The notes below the pieces were generated by a model. It did no database searches. It saw nothing but the letters and a program-made list of their open reading frames with translations, and was not told where the DNA came from. This document shows positions 50,398 through 59,757 of a stretch of DNA of 64,000 bases, piece after piece. A program made the position numbers and the translations under genes. This DNA comes from JAXLXE01 sp046328115 (GTDB taxonomy: Bacteria > Chloroflexota > UBA6077 > JACCZL01). Position 1 is the stretch's first letter; each line of letters starts with the position of its first letter. The stretch is from contig JAXLXE010000004.1 in NCBI GenBank assembly GCA_046328115.1, forward strand, positions 768,423 through 832,422, written 5' to 3'.

Positions 50398-52425
50398 TCA
50401 GGGGTCGGTAAGCGGCGGCGGGAGGATAGGACGCTCGAAGGTGATCTCCCAGTCTGAGATCCCTTGCTCAAAGTAGCGCGCGGTCTGGCCGGCCATCTTG
50501 TCTGAATCCTGGCGCGAGGCGTCCAGGCCGATGACCTGGGTGTACCAGTCACCTCCTTGCTTGAAGCGGCGAGGCACCGTCCAGCCACGCGGATTGGCAA
50601 GGTCGCGATTGAAGGAAGCGTAGGCCCCTTCCTGCCACCAGTCTACGTTGAACGAGCGATTGAGCAGAATCACGTAGGTCTGGAGGTGGCGATTCCAGTG
50701 GATGGACGGCCCCCAGAAAGCGTTGGCACCCGCGCGGTGGAGGTTTGTGGGAACAGGGAAGATGATGGTGCTCTGACCACCCAAACCGGGCTCATCCCAG
50801 GCTCCACGATGCCATCTGGCCACCTGCCCCACCGGAGCATCACGGGCATCGTAAGGCATCCGCGCTACGGCCACCCCCTGTTGGTTCTGGCTGCCCGAAA
50901 AGCTTGTAAACAGGAAGTAGAAGTGCCCGTCATCGCGCTCCAGCATGACCGAGAAATCGCCCACGCCACCGGCGTAGTAGTGGTTCTCCGTGTCACAGCG
51001 TAGCTCGCCTGGGGCTGAGATGATGATGCCCAGATCTTTCCAACGGGCACCGTTGTCCGTGGAGCGCATGGCGCCGATCATGGGCGCGGTGAGAGAGACA
51101 TCGGCGCGATCAGTGTCGGACGGGCAAAGCCCTTCCGGTTCGAGGTGGTACCAGCCGTAGAGCACGCCGTTGTCATCGCGAAAGGTGGCTTCCAGCCAGT
51201 GCGCATCGCGGGGTTTGCCATCGATGGTGATGAGGGCTGGTTTGCTGAGTGAGTCGACACTGCCCCCGGTGGACCGAAACGGACGGCGGACGGAGTTGAA
51301 AAGGAAAAACGTGCCTCCGTCCCAATGGCCGGGGCTGTTGGAGTCGGCGTAGCGGCCTTCCACCGGCGGAAACGTTACGCGCTCGGCCGGATGGAGGGAG
51401 ACGGACGGTAGCGGATCTGTCTGGAAAAGCGTGCTCACCGCTCGGAGCAGGTGAGTGAGACTGGTGGGCTCGGTTTCTGGCAGGATGGATGTCTCATTGC
51501 CGGGGCCGTGGACAACGAGGGTGTCAGGGTTGTACCCAGTGGCGCGATAGTCCCTGAGCTGGCCGTCTCGGAGCCAGGATGTCCACCTGGACGGATCGCC
51601 CCAGGGGTCCGGGGCGCGGGCTGCTTCCGGGTGGGCCAGGACCGCTCCAGTAGGGGTGCCGCTGGCCCGGAGCCACTCCTGGGCCAGCGCCAGGTCCCGC
51701 GCGTTGCTGGGCTGAGCACCTTCGGCGACCCGATCGGTGATAGCCAGGTGGATGAACGCGGGGTCGCCACCGAGCGCGGCGCGGAGGGCGTTCCGTACCT
51801 GGTGGGCGTCAGCCACGGTGATCGTGCGCTGCTCGTTGAGCGCCCAGTCAGCTATGCCGATCTGTGCGCTGGGGTAGGAAAGCTGGACCAGCGCACGGTA
51901 TCTGGCGGTCTCCCGTGCCGCTTCCGCCAGAGAGAGGCCGGCGCCATCCGGTGATGGGAGGATGGCGCTTGAGACTGGGGAGATGATGCGGACGTAGTCA
52001 ACGAGCGCGGTGTCTGCCAGGACCACCTGGATCCGATCCCACCAGACCTGTTCCAGAGTTGCCGCCTCTTCAGCTCTGGCCACCCGCTGTTCCGTTGGGT
52101 GCCACCAGGCACCCCGCCCAACGTCAACACAGAGCTTGATGCCCCAACGGCGCAGTGCTGGCCCAAATTGATCGCGCACGAACGCGGAGGGGGCCAGGGT
52201 CTCATCACCTAGCCACCAGTGCGGCACGCAGATGACGCGCACACCGAGGCGGCCGCGATCCCAGAACTGTTCGCCATTGACGAGCTGCTGGATGGTGGCG
52301 GGGTCTGGCACGAGCCAGATGGCGGGGACGGTGCTGGACTGTGGTGCTGGCGCAGCGTGACTAGCCGCGGGGATGACTGCGCACAGGACTGCGCAGCCGA
52401 GCAGAAGCGAAACTAGACGAAACAT
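50398..52425 (-). CDS. Large secreted protein, putative glycosidase with C-terminal propeller-like domain (paralog 1)
   Basis: A 675-residue exported protein (signal about 1-24). I recognise no named family. The N-terminal half resembles a TIM-barrel hydrolase: 'VPHWWLGDE' (68-75), 'RRWGIKLCVDVGRGAWWH' (92-109) and 'VVHGPGN' on putative strands. The C-terminal half (about 345-665) recalls five-bladed propellers of GH43/GH32 clans: D361-S-N-S-P-x-H-W-D-G, 'LYGWYHLEP', 'MRSTDNGARWKDLG', 'GGVGDFSVML' and 'FWGPSIHWN'. All motifs recur in the same order at 57520-59646. Activity on a polysaccharide is inferred. It follows an SDR gene by 44 bases. Confidence 0.78.
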   Translation of the reverse strand: MFRLVSLLLGCAVLCAVIPAASHAAPAPQSSTVPAIWLVPDPATIQQLVNGEQFWDRGRLGVRVICVPHWWLGDETLAPSAFVRDQFGPALRRWGIKLCVDVGRGAWWHPTEQRVARAEEAATLEQVWWDRIQVVLADTALVDYVRIISPVSSAILPSPDGAGLSLAEAARETARYRALVQLSYPSAQIGIADWALNEQRTITVADAHQVRNALRAALGGDPAFIHLAITDRVAEGAQPSNARDLALAQEWLRASGTPTGAVLAHPEAARAPDPWGDPSRWTSWLRDGQLRDYRATGYNPDTLVVHGPGNETSILPETEPTSLTHLLRAVSTLFQTDPLPSVSLHPAERVTFPPVEGRYADSNSPGHWDGGTFFLFNSVRRPFRSTGGSVDSLSKPALITIDGKPRDAHWLEATFRDDNGVLYGWYHLEPEGLCPSDTDRADVSLTAPMIGAMRSTDNGARWKDLGIIISAPGELRCDTENHYYAGGVGDFSVMLERDDGHFYFLFTSFSGSQNQQGVAVARMPYDARDAPVGQVARWHRGAWDEPGLGGQSTIIFPVPTNLHRAGANAFWGPSIHWNRHLQTYVILLNRSFNVDWWQEGAYASFNRDLANPRGWTVPRRFKQGGDWYTQVIGLDASRQDSDKMAGQTARYFEQGISDWEITFERPILPPPLTDP

Positions 52426-52469
52426 AGGGCGGGGTTGCCAGAAGTGTACGGGGTGGGTGGACGCGTGGG

Positions 52470-53231
52470 TTACTGGGCGGTGTAGCCGCCGTCTATGGCG
52501 ATGGTCTCGCCGTTGATGAGGCTGGCCAGGTCGCTCGCCAGGAAGGTGACGACGGAGGCTACGTCTATGGGCTGACCAAATCGGCCCACCGGGATCTTGG
52601 CGAGCATGGGGCCGCCTCGTGCTGGATCACCCCAGACGCGCTCACCCAGCGGGGTGAGGATCACCGTAGGTGCCACGCCGTTGACGGTGATGCCTCGACC
52701 GCCCCACTCTACGGCGAGGACGCGAGTTATCAACTCTAGCCCGCCTTTGCTGGCGCAGTAGGCGGCGTGATCTCTTAGCGCCACCAGGCCAGCCTGGGAA
52801 GACACGTTGACGATACGGCCGTAGCCGTGGTGCAGCATGCGCCGTCCCACCGCCTGGGCACAAAAGAAGGCGCCCTTGAGGTTGGTGTTCAGGGTAGCGT
52901 CCCAGTCTTCCTCGGTGACGTCTTCCGCGGGTGCGTTGCGTGCGATGCCGGCGTTGTTGATCAAGATGTGAATCTGGCCGTAGGCGCCCTGGGCGGCCGC
53001 GGCCATCCGTTCTGCCGCGGCGGGCCCGGTGAGATCGGCCACATGGTGGGTGAAGGTGCCCCCCGCGGAGCGGATCTCCTGCCCCAGGGTCTGGAGATCT
53101 ACCTCTGTGCGGCTGACCCCGAAGACGCTGGCTCCGGCGTGGGCGAGCTCCTGGGAGATCGCACGGCCGATGCCCTTGCCGGCGCCGGTGACGATGGCAG
53201 CGCGTCCCGTGAGGTTAATAGTGATGCTCAT
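52470..53231 (-). CDS. SDR-family dehydrogenase
   Basis: A 253-residue classical short-chain dehydrogenase. The NAD(P) loop is T15-G-A-G-K-G-I-G, 'NNAG' is at 92-95, and the catalytic Ser ('NVSSQAG'), Y158 and K162 ('YCASKGG') are intact. The C-terminal 'LINGETIAIDGGY' is typical of 3-oxoacyl-ACP-reductase-like SDRs that act on polyols, sugars or 3-oxoacids. ATG 53231 overlaps the stop of the upstream zinc alcohol dehydrogenase (ATGA) and lacks its own ribosome binding site, so it depends on coupling. Together the two genes may oxidise successive positions of one sugar alcohol. Confidence 0.93.
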   Translation of the reverse strand: MSITINLTGRAAIVTGAGKGIGRAISQELAHAGASVFGVSRTEVDLQTLGQEIRSAGGTFTHHVADLTGPAAAERMAAAAQGAYGQIHILINNAGIARNAPAEDVTEEDWDATLNTNLKGAFFCAQAVGRRMLHHGYGRIVNVSSQAGLVALRDHAAYCASKGGLELITRVLAVEWGGRGITVNGVAPTVILTPLGERVWGDPARGGPMLAKIPVGRFGQPIDVASVVTFLASDLASLINGETIAIDGGYTAQ

Positions 53232-54265
53232 GGGAGGGTCACCATCACTTTGATAGCGCCACTGACAGGAGACACGGAGGTCTCAAACGCGCGCAACACC
53301 TCATCTAACGGGAAGCGATGGGTGACGAGTGGCTTTACATCGACGGTTCCAGACGCTACCAGAGCGAGGGCGGTGGGATAGGTGTTGGCGTAGCGGAAGA
53401 TGCCGCGCAGGTCTACCTCGCGGATGGCAGCTTGGAGTACTGGGAGCCGCATCTCTTCTGCCCCCATGCCTACCAGCATGACGGTGCCGCCAGGGCGCGT
53501 CACGGTGATACCGGTGTGCACGGCGGATTCGGCGCCGGCGCAGTCCACAGCCACGTCAAACAGGCCACCGACGAGGGCAGTGGCTTGCCTGGCGATGTCT
53601 GGATCATCCGCGCGCAGGGCGGCGTGGGCCCCGATGCTCTGCGCCACATCCAGCCGGTCAGTTCGCACGTCAGTGACCACGACGCGGGCGGCGCCCATAG
53701 CTCTCGCCGCGAGGAGCGTCACGAGCCCTACGGGGCCGGCACCCATGACCAGGACGCGATCACCCGGTTGAACACCACCACGGCGGCAGGCGTGGATTCC
53801 CACGGAGAGGGGCTCGAGCAGGGCGCCCTCCTCGAGGGAGACGTGGTCTGGGAGTGAGTAGCAAAAGTCCGCGGCGTGGATGATGGTCTGCGCGATGGCG
53901 CCATGAACGGGCGGCGTGGCGAGGAACTGGACGTCTGGGCAGAGGTTGTAGCGGCCGGTGCGGCACGCCTGGCAGGTTCTGCAGGGAACCCCGGGTTCAA
54001 TGGCTACCCGATCACCGGGGTGGAGGTGCGAAACGCCAGGGCCTACCGCGGCGACGACGCCGGCGGACTCGTGGCCGAGGACCATGGGCTGCCGCACGAT
54101 GAAATTGCCGATGCGTCCGTGCTGCCAGTAGTGCACGTCTGATCCGCAGATGCCCACGGCTCCCATGGTGATGGCCACTTCATTGGGGCCTGGATCGCGG
54201 ACGGTGATGGGTTCTATGCGTAGATCGTGGGCGCTATGGAGAACGGCGGCGCGAACAGTGCTCAT
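53228..54265 (-). CDS. Zinc-dependent polyol dehydrogenase (sorbitol/xylitol dehydrogenase family)
   Basis: A 345-residue MDR enzyme starting at ATG 54265; a longer frame upstream is not supported. Catalytic zinc ligands are C40 ('GICGSDVHYW'), H65 and E66 ('LGHESAG'); structural zinc cysteines are C95, C98, C101 and C109. The NAD loop is 'VLVMGAGPVGLV'. Family members oxidise D-sorbitol, xylitol or L-threonine-like substrates. The downstream SDR overlaps by 4 bases. The DSD1-family gene is divergent with 109 bases between, a likely shared regulatory region. Confidence 0.94.
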   Translation of the reverse strand: MSTVRAAVLHSAHDLRIEPITVRDPGPNEVAITMGAVGICGSDVHYWQHGRIGNFIVRQPMVLGHESAGVVAAVGPGVSHLHPGDRVAIEPGVPCRTCQACRTGRYNLCPDVQFLATPPVHGAIAQTIIHAADFCYSLPDHVSLEEGALLEPLSVGIHACRRGGVQPGDRVLVMGAGPVGLVTLLAARAMGAARVVVTDVRTDRLDVAQSIGAHAALRADDPDIARQATALVGGLFDVAVDCAGAESAVHTGITVTRPGGTVMLVGMGAEEMRLPVLQAAIREVDLRGIFRYANTYPTALALVASGTVDVKPLVTHRFPLDEVLRAFETSVSPVSGAIKVMVTLP

Positions 54266-54374
54266 GGGTGCAACCAACGGACGACGTTGGCCCCATTGTA
54301 GATGGCGCGCTACTCTCTCCCGGTAAGAGTCCGGCCTAAGAGGCGCCGGGATCAGAGTGGCTGTGGAGGACATC

Positions 54375-55460
54375 GTGAGTGTTGGTGAACCCGTCTGTGA
54401 GCTTGACACCCCGGCGTTGATCATTGACCTGGACGTGCTGGAGGAGAACATCCGACGGATGGCTGACGTGTTCCGACGGAACAACGTGGGCTGGAGGCCG
54501 CACACGAAAGCCATCAAGATTCCGGCGCTGGCGCACAAGTTGATCGCGGCGGGAGCCTTTGGCGTGACCGTGGCCAAGGTGAGCGAGGCGGAAGTGATGG
54601 CTCAGGCGGGGATCCACGACATCCTGATCACCGGGCAGGTGGCGGCGTACAAGAAGCAGCTACGCCTGGCCAGTCTGGCGCTGTGGGCAGATCCGATCGC
54701 GGTGGTGGACTGTGTGGAGCAGGTGGAAGGCCTGGACAAGGCGGCGGCGGCGGTTGGCTCCAGGCCGCGGGTGGTGATTGAGGTGGATACCGGTATGCAC
54801 CGCTGCGGGGTGCAACCTGGGGAGCCGGTGGTGGCGCTGGCGAAGGAGATTGCCAAGCGGAAGCACCTGCGCTTCGTGGGGGTGATGGCCTGGGAGGGCC
54901 ACACGCTGCGCGTGACCCCCATTGAGGAGAAGGAACGACAGGTTCGGGAAGCCATTGCGCTCCAGGTGGATAGCGCGGAGCGTTGCCGCGCGGCGGGCCT
55001 GGAGGTGAGCGTGGTGAGCTGCGGTGGGACGGGCACCTACCCCCTCTCTGCCCAGCAGCCGGGGATCACGGAGATCGAGGCTGGCGGCGGGATCTACGGC
55101 GACATGCAATACAACAGCTTTGGCATCCCGCATCCGCACGCCATGACGGTGTTGGCCACGGTGATCAGCCGGCCGAATCCCACACGGATCGTGACGGATG
55201 CCGGCTTCAAGTCGCTGGGTACGGCCCAGGCACTTCCGCAGCCCAAGGGTATCGAGAACGTGCAGGTGGTGAAGTTCTCAGCGGAGCACGGGACCATTGA
55301 ACTCACCGCGCCTAGCGCCACACCGAAGGTGGGGGACCTGGTGGAGTGGTTTGTGGGCTATACGGACTCTACCGTACCGCTCCATGACGTGATGTATGCG
55401 GCTCGGAAGGGACGGGTGGAAGCGGCGTGGCCCATCCTGGGGCGCGGGAAACTGCAGTAG
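54375..55460 (+). CDS. DSD1-family PLP enzyme (D-threonine aldolase / D-serine dehydratase-like)
   Basis: A 361-residue fold-type III PLP enzyme. I prefer GTG 54375 with GGAGGA 7 bases upstream; GTG 54357 would add 6 residues. 'ELDTPALIIDLDVLEENIRR' begins the alanine-racemase-like barrel, the PLP lysine lies in 'WRPHTKAIKIP', and 'EAGGGIYGDMQY' with 'EHGTIEL' and 'HDVMY' supply cofactor and metal-site residues of the C-terminal domain. Family members cleave D-3-hydroxyamino acids or dehydrate D-serine; which is not decidable here. It stands divergent from the polyol dehydrogenase operon. Confidence 0.9.
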   Translation: MSVGEPVCELDTPALIIDLDVLEENIRRMADVFRRNNVGWRPHTKAIKIPALAHKLIAAGAFGVTVAKVSEAEVMAQAGIHDILITGQVAAYKKQLRLASLALWADPIAVVDCVEQVEGLDKAAAAVGSRPRVVIEVDTGMHRCGVQPGEPVVALAKEIAKRKHLRFVGVMAWEGHTLRVTPIEEKERQVREAIALQVDSAERCRAAGLEVSVVSCGGTGTYPLSAQQPGITEIEAGGGIYGDMQYNSFGIPHPHAMTVLATVISRPNPTRIVTDAGFKSLGTAQALPQPKGIENVQVVKFSAEHGTIELTAPSATPKVGDLVEWFVGYTDSTVPLHDVMYAARKGRVEAAWPILGRGKLQ

Positions 55461-55485
55461 CGCGCTGGCAGCGCCTGGTGGGTTG

Positions 55486-55523
55486 AGAGGTGGCGAACCG
55501 GCGGAAGCTGGTTCGCTACCTCT
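55486..55523 (+). terminator. Hairpin after the DSD1-family gene
   Basis: AGAGGTGGCGAACC (55486-55499) pairs with GGTTCGCTACCTCT (55510-55523) over 14 positions with a single G-U, around a 10-nt loop, 25 bases after the stop. There is no U-run, so termination strength is uncertain. Confidence 0.5.
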
Positions 55524-55594
55524 ACAGATGTGTCGTTCTTGTGTGCCGGGGTGGTGACGAAAGTGCTCAAACCCGCAAAGGCGGGGCGCAGCGG

Positions 55595-57367
55595 TTACCG
55601 GCGCGGCACCTGGGCCGGCACCTGGGCGGGTGATGGGCGCGTGCCGGGCGTGGTGGGGGCCTGACCTGGCAGTACCAGGTGCGCCACGAACGCGCCATTG
55701 AACTGGTCTAGCGTGGTGTAGGAGGCCAGGCCGGCGCCGGCGAGTGGAATGTTCTGACCTGGGGTAGGCGCGGAGGCGCGGCCGGTGGCGCTGACCTCGC
55801 CGGTGGTGATGCGGACGATCTCTGGCACGTTGGCGTAGCCCAGGAAATTGACAGGGTCTGCCAGCACCTGCCGGATCCGTATGAACTCTGGATCCTGGGC
55901 GAGGCTGCCGCGCCCGCGCACGGCGTTGCTAACGCCGGCGGCGGCATGATCGTTGATGGTGAAGGTGGCCCAGCGGTCTGCCATGCCGATCAACAGGGGG
56001 GTGTCTCGGTCAAGCTCGATGCGCTCAAACGTGTTGCCGGCAGCCTCTAGTTGTTCGTTGCCGCGATTGGGACCGGATGCCTTCCGGATGGCGGAGATGA
56101 TTTTGTCGAGCTTAGCGCGGACGAGGCTCTGATCCTGCGCTTCGACGAGGAGGCCGAAACCGGCGTTCTCGATGGAGGAGCGCTTGTCGTCCGACGGGGG
56201 AGAGAGGAAGAAGGCGAATTCGCCGGTCATCCAGCCAAAGATGTCATCTTGAGGGTCCAGACCGGTCTCGCGGACGACGCTGTTGCGCATCTGCTGATAA
56301 GACTCAGGATCTGGCCAGATGGTCTCTGCCATGACGTCCCAGAGCTGCTTGAGGCCGCCTGAGGCCACGAAGAAGGTGGTGTTGGCGGGAACGGCCCGCG
56401 CGCTGTTGAGGGCCAGCGGCGGTCTGGTGAGAAGCGCCCGCTGTGCAGGGGAGACGGTTGACGTGTCCATACCGCCGGCCATGCGGACCAGGATCTGATC
56501 TGGCGCCAGGTCAAGCGTGGCCCCGATCCAGCGGGTTGGGATGGTCTGTGCCACGGGGCCGCCCTGCTGACGGAGTGCTTCCTCCGGCACCTCCATGAAG
56601 AGGAGAGCCATGGCCGGCCGCGACGCCTGGAGACGGGTGCGGGCCGCCACGAAGTCCTCCGCGGCAGCGAGGCTTTCAGCAGGGGTACGCCTGGTGGCCT
56701 CCAGCAGCATGGGGCGGGCCGTGCTGAGCAGGATGTAGCCGCGGTTGATGGCCAGATAGATCCGGCCCTCACCGCTCTTGGCGCTGACGGTGACGAGGTC
56801 CGCGCCGTCCGCGCGCTCTGTCTCCACCGTGGCGCCTGCAGCCTCGACATCCTTGCGGACGCGGCCGAGATACTCGGCCAGCGCGGCTTGATTGCGGATT
56901 TCCGCGCCAACGAGCAGATCAGGAACTTCTGAATCCCCGCGCGATCCGCGCCGCCGCGGGCGGGTGATTGGGTTTGGGGTGTCCTCAGTGAGGCGAGCGA
57001 GCGAGGCCTTATCAGGGATAGCCAGGAAGATCTCGCCGCCGAGGATGGGGCGGAGCTCAGCCAGCAGGCTGGCTACTTTGAGGTCTATGCCCAGGACATC
57101 GCTGACGCCCCTTGCGGTGGCGTCTGCTTCAGGAGCGCCGGTGTAGATGGCGCTGAGGCGATCGAGCAGGCGGTTGTACTCTGCCTGCGGGTTCAGATCC
57201 AGGCCCAGGTAGAAGGCCGTATCCGCGGGAAGGAACGCGGCACCGCTGCCTACGGGGCGCGGTCCTTGCTGGGCCGTTACTTCGGCGGGAGCCCCGGCCA
57301 GCGCTGAACTGCTCGCGACGACTACGAAGGCGAGGAGGAAGCGCGCCCAGCGCGGGAAGCTCTGCAT
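55595..57367 (-). CDS. DUF3352 exported protein
   Basis: A 590-residue protein with a signal peptide (about 1-32). The DUF3352 family is recognised by 'FLPADTAFYLGLDLNPQA' near the N-terminus, 'EIFLAIPDKASL' and, in the second half, 'TGLDPQDDIFGWMTGEFAFFLSP' in pieces and 'VNFLGYANVPEI'. The C-terminus ends in a Pro-rich stretch. Function is unknown; these proteins are common in cyanobacteria and Chloroflexi as exported or periplasmic components. A GGAG site precedes ATG 57367. It lies between the two large secreted paralogs but on a separate transcript from the DSD1 gene. Confidence 0.85.
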   Translation of the reverse strand: MQSFPRWARFLLAFVVVASSSALAGAPAEVTAQQGPRPVGSGAAFLPADTAFYLGLDLNPQAEYNRLLDRLSAIYTGAPEADATARGVSDVLGIDLKVASLLAELRPILGGEIFLAIPDKASLARLTEDTPNPITRPRRRGSRGDSEVPDLLVGAEIRNQAALAEYLGRVRKDVEAAGATVETERADGADLVTVSAKSGEGRIYLAINRGYILLSTARPMLLEATRRTPAESLAAAEDFVAARTRLQASRPAMALLFMEVPEEALRQQGGPVAQTIPTRWIGATLDLAPDQILVRMAGGMDTSTVSPAQRALLTRPPLALNSARAVPANTTFFVASGGLKQLWDVMAETIWPDPESYQQMRNSVVRETGLDPQDDIFGWMTGEFAFFLSPPSDDKRSSIENAGFGLLVEAQDQSLVRAKLDKIISAIRKASGPNRGNEQLEAAGNTFERIELDRDTPLLIGMADRWATFTINDHAAAGVSNAVRGRGSLAQDPEFIRIRQVLADPVNFLGYANVPEIVRITTGEVSATGRASAPTPGQNIPLAGAGLASYTTLDQFNGAFVAHLVLPGQAPTTPGTRPSPAQVPAQVPRR

Positions 57368-57519
57368 GTGCCGATCTCCGAGGGTGAACCGGGCTACGCC
57401 CGCCGCTGAGCTTACTCAACGGAAAGAGGGTAACTGCTGAGCGGCCCTGGTGCATAGGGGCAGCTTACCTAGATAAACGAGGGCAGAGCCGGTGCAAGTG
57501 TCGCGATGGCGGGTTGCGC

Positions 57520-59646
57520 TTACTCCAGCGTTCGCGCCACGGCGCCCGGTCGTTCAAACACGATCTCAAAGCTGGACTGGCCCTTCTCGAAGTAGCGGGC
57601 GATTTGACCGGCGACCTTGTCAGTCTCTCGGCGGACGCTGTCTGTGCCTACCACTTGTGCGTACCAGTCCCCGCCACCGCGGATCCGGCGTGGTGCCGTC
57701 CAGCTATCTGGATTGGCGATGTCCTGGCTGAAGGACACGTAGACGCCCTCTTGCTGCCAATCGCTGCTTGCTGCCCGGTTGAGCAGCATGACGTACTGCT
57801 CCAGGTGAGTGTTCCAGTGAATGGACGGGCCCCAGAAGCCGTTGCCACCCTTCTGGTGCCAGTCCACCAGGGCCGGGAAGACCATGGAGGATTGGCCGCT
57901 GAGTCCCGGTTGGCTCCAGTCACCGCGGTGCCATTTGAAGACTTTGCCTACGGGCGTGTCCCGCTGGTCGTATGCCATGCGCGCGGCAGCCACGCCCTGC
58001 TGACCGACGTCTTCCGCGAAGCAGCTAAAGAGGAAGTAGAAATATTGCCCGCTGGGATCCAGCAGGACGGTGAAGTCGCCCACCCCGCTGGCGTAGTACC
58101 GGTTCGCGGTGTTGCAGCGGAGCTTGCCTGGCGCTTCGATGACGATGCCCAGATCTTGCCAGTGGGCACCGTTGTCGGTGGATTTCATGGCGCCGATGCG
58201 CGGCGCGGTGAGCGGCACGTCAGGCCGATTGGTCTCAGGCGGGCAGATGCCGTAGGGCTCTACGTGGTACCAGCCGTAGAGGGTGCCGCCGGCGTCTTTG
58301 TGGGTGGCCTCTAGCCAGCGGTCCGCGACTCCGGGGATGGTGGGCACGTCTACCTGTGAGGCACTGCCCAGGGCGTGCAGGCCGGGGCCGGAGCTCCGCC
58401 ACGGTCGGTTGACGGAGTTGAACAGGTAGAAGGTATCACCGTCCCAGTGACTGGGACTGTTTGAGTCCGCTGACCTTCCCGAAACAAGCGGAAACGCGAA
58501 GGACGGGGCTTCTCTGAGCGAGACACTGGGCAGGGGATCCTCCTGGAACCGGTTGACGACGGCGTTGACCAGGTGGGTCAGGCCGTGGAGATCCGTCTCT
58601 GGGAGCAGGGGGGCGTTGACGCCGGTTGAGCTGATGATGACGGCGTCCCCGACGAAGGCGGTGGCCCAGTACGGCTCCACCAGGGCGGCCATCACCCGGT
58701 CATGCCAGATCTCGCCCTGGGTGGTCCGGGGTCTCCCGGGCGGGTTGAGCTCCCCCAGGACGATGCCGCTGCTGATACCGTTGGCCCGCATCCAGATCTG
58801 TGCCATGCCCACCTCGCGCGGGGAGGGGCCGGCGGGATCTGTGGTGAGCACCATGTGCATGAAGTCTGGCTCTTTGCCCAGGGCGGACTTGATCTGGCCG
58901 CGGAAGCTCTGCAGATCATTGATATAGCTCCAGCGGTCATTTCCGCGGCTGAAGGTGGCCTCTACGACGCCCAGGCTGGCGTTTGGGTAGAGCTTACGGG
59001 CCGGGGCCATTGAGGCCCCGGCGTCTTTCGCGATATCGGCGATGGAGCGATTCGTGGCCTCAGAGTAGGCTTGCGAGACCGGCATGGCTGCGCGGATCAC
59101 ATCCACCTTCAGCCCGTCATTGGCCAGCCTGCCAATGCGCTCCCACCAGCCGCGCTCGATGTCTGGAAACTCGTCACCGCGGCCGGCTGTCTCAAGCGTG
59201 GCGTGCCACCAGGAGCCCCGGCCCACATCCAGGCAGAGCCGCATACCCCAGCGCTGGAACGTGGGGATGAGCGAGGATCGCACGAAGCGATCACTGGCCA
59301 GGATGGGGTCCCCAAGCCACCAGTATGGGATGCACCAGGCGCTCAGACTGCCCCGAGCGACTTGCCAGGCGTTTTCTTCCGCGAGTAGACGCTCGATGGC
59401 TGACGGGTCCGGGCTGAACCACACTTCACCTACGGCGAGCTGGCGAGATGGAGCGGCTTTACCCGTTATTGGCCAGATGGGCAGTCCAACGGCAACTGCC
59501 AGGAGCAGCGCACGGAAGAGCCACGCCGTTCGTGTGTGCAGGGGGAGACTCGCAGCGGGTGAGGATGTTGTGCTGCTGATGCTAACGAGGCGGCTCGCGC
59601 ACGGTGGCAGACACCGGAAGAAGTCTAAAGCTGGAGGTCTGGGCAA
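57520..59646 (-). CDS. Large secreted protein, putative glycosidase with C-terminal propeller-like domain (paralog 2)
   Basis: A 708-residue paralog of 50398-52425. The N-terminus is longer, with the hydrophobic signal segment at about 41-62. Shared landmarks in order: 'PYWWLGD' (107-113), 'RWGMRLCLDVGRGSWWH', 'LPETDLHGLTHL', 'DPLPSVSLR', D-S-N-S-P-S-H-W-D-G, 'LYGWYHVEPYGICP', 'MKSTDNGAHWQDLG', 'FWGPSIHWN' and the terminal 'ARYFEKG...FERP'. The TTG at 59646 is the only usable start before the signal segment. It is divergent from a sugar-acid dehydratase gene, supporting a carbohydrate role. No catalytic assignment is possible from sequence alone. Confidence 0.77.
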   Translation of the reverse strand: MPRPPALDFFRCLPPCASRLVSISSTTSSPAASLPLHTRTAWLFRALLLAVAVGLPIWPITGKAAPSRQLAVGEVWFSPDPSAIERLLAEENAWQVARGSLSAWCIPYWWLGDPILASDRFVRSSLIPTFQRWGMRLCLDVGRGSWWHATLETAGRGDEFPDIERGWWERIGRLANDGLKVDVIRAAMPVSQAYSEATNRSIADIAKDAGASMAPARKLYPNASLGVVEATFSRGNDRWSYINDLQSFRGQIKSALGKEPDFMHMVLTTDPAGPSPREVGMAQIWMRANGISSGIVLGELNPPGRPRTTQGEIWHDRVMAALVEPYWATAFVGDAVIISSTGVNAPLLPETDLHGLTHLVNAVVNRFQEDPLPSVSLREAPSFAFPLVSGRSADSNSPSHWDGDTFYLFNSVNRPWRSSGPGLHALGSASQVDVPTIPGVADRWLEATHKDAGGTLYGWYHVEPYGICPPETNRPDVPLTAPRIGAMKSTDNGAHWQDLGIVIEAPGKLRCNTANRYYASGVGDFTVLLDPSGQYFYFLFSCFAEDVGQQGVAAARMAYDQRDTPVGKVFKWHRGDWSQPGLSGQSSMVFPALVDWHQKGGNGFWGPSIHWNTHLEQYVMLLNRAASSDWQQEGVYVSFSQDIANPDSWTAPRRIRGGGDWYAQVVGTDSVRRETDKVAGQIARYFEKGQSSFEIVFERPGAVARTLE

Positions 59647-59757
59647 AACGTGGTCACGGCACTACAAAGGCGTGACGGAGCGGACGACGTGGATGTTGTT
59701 GGTGGCGCTACGATGGTCCGCATCCAAGTAGCGAAGCGAGAGGGGTTGAGAGCAGCC

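Noticed and set aside
53228..54577. Longer version of the polyol dehydrogenase gene starting near 54577
   Set aside because: The extra N-terminal 100 residues read antisense to the DSD1-family gene; the homologous protein starts at ATG 54265.
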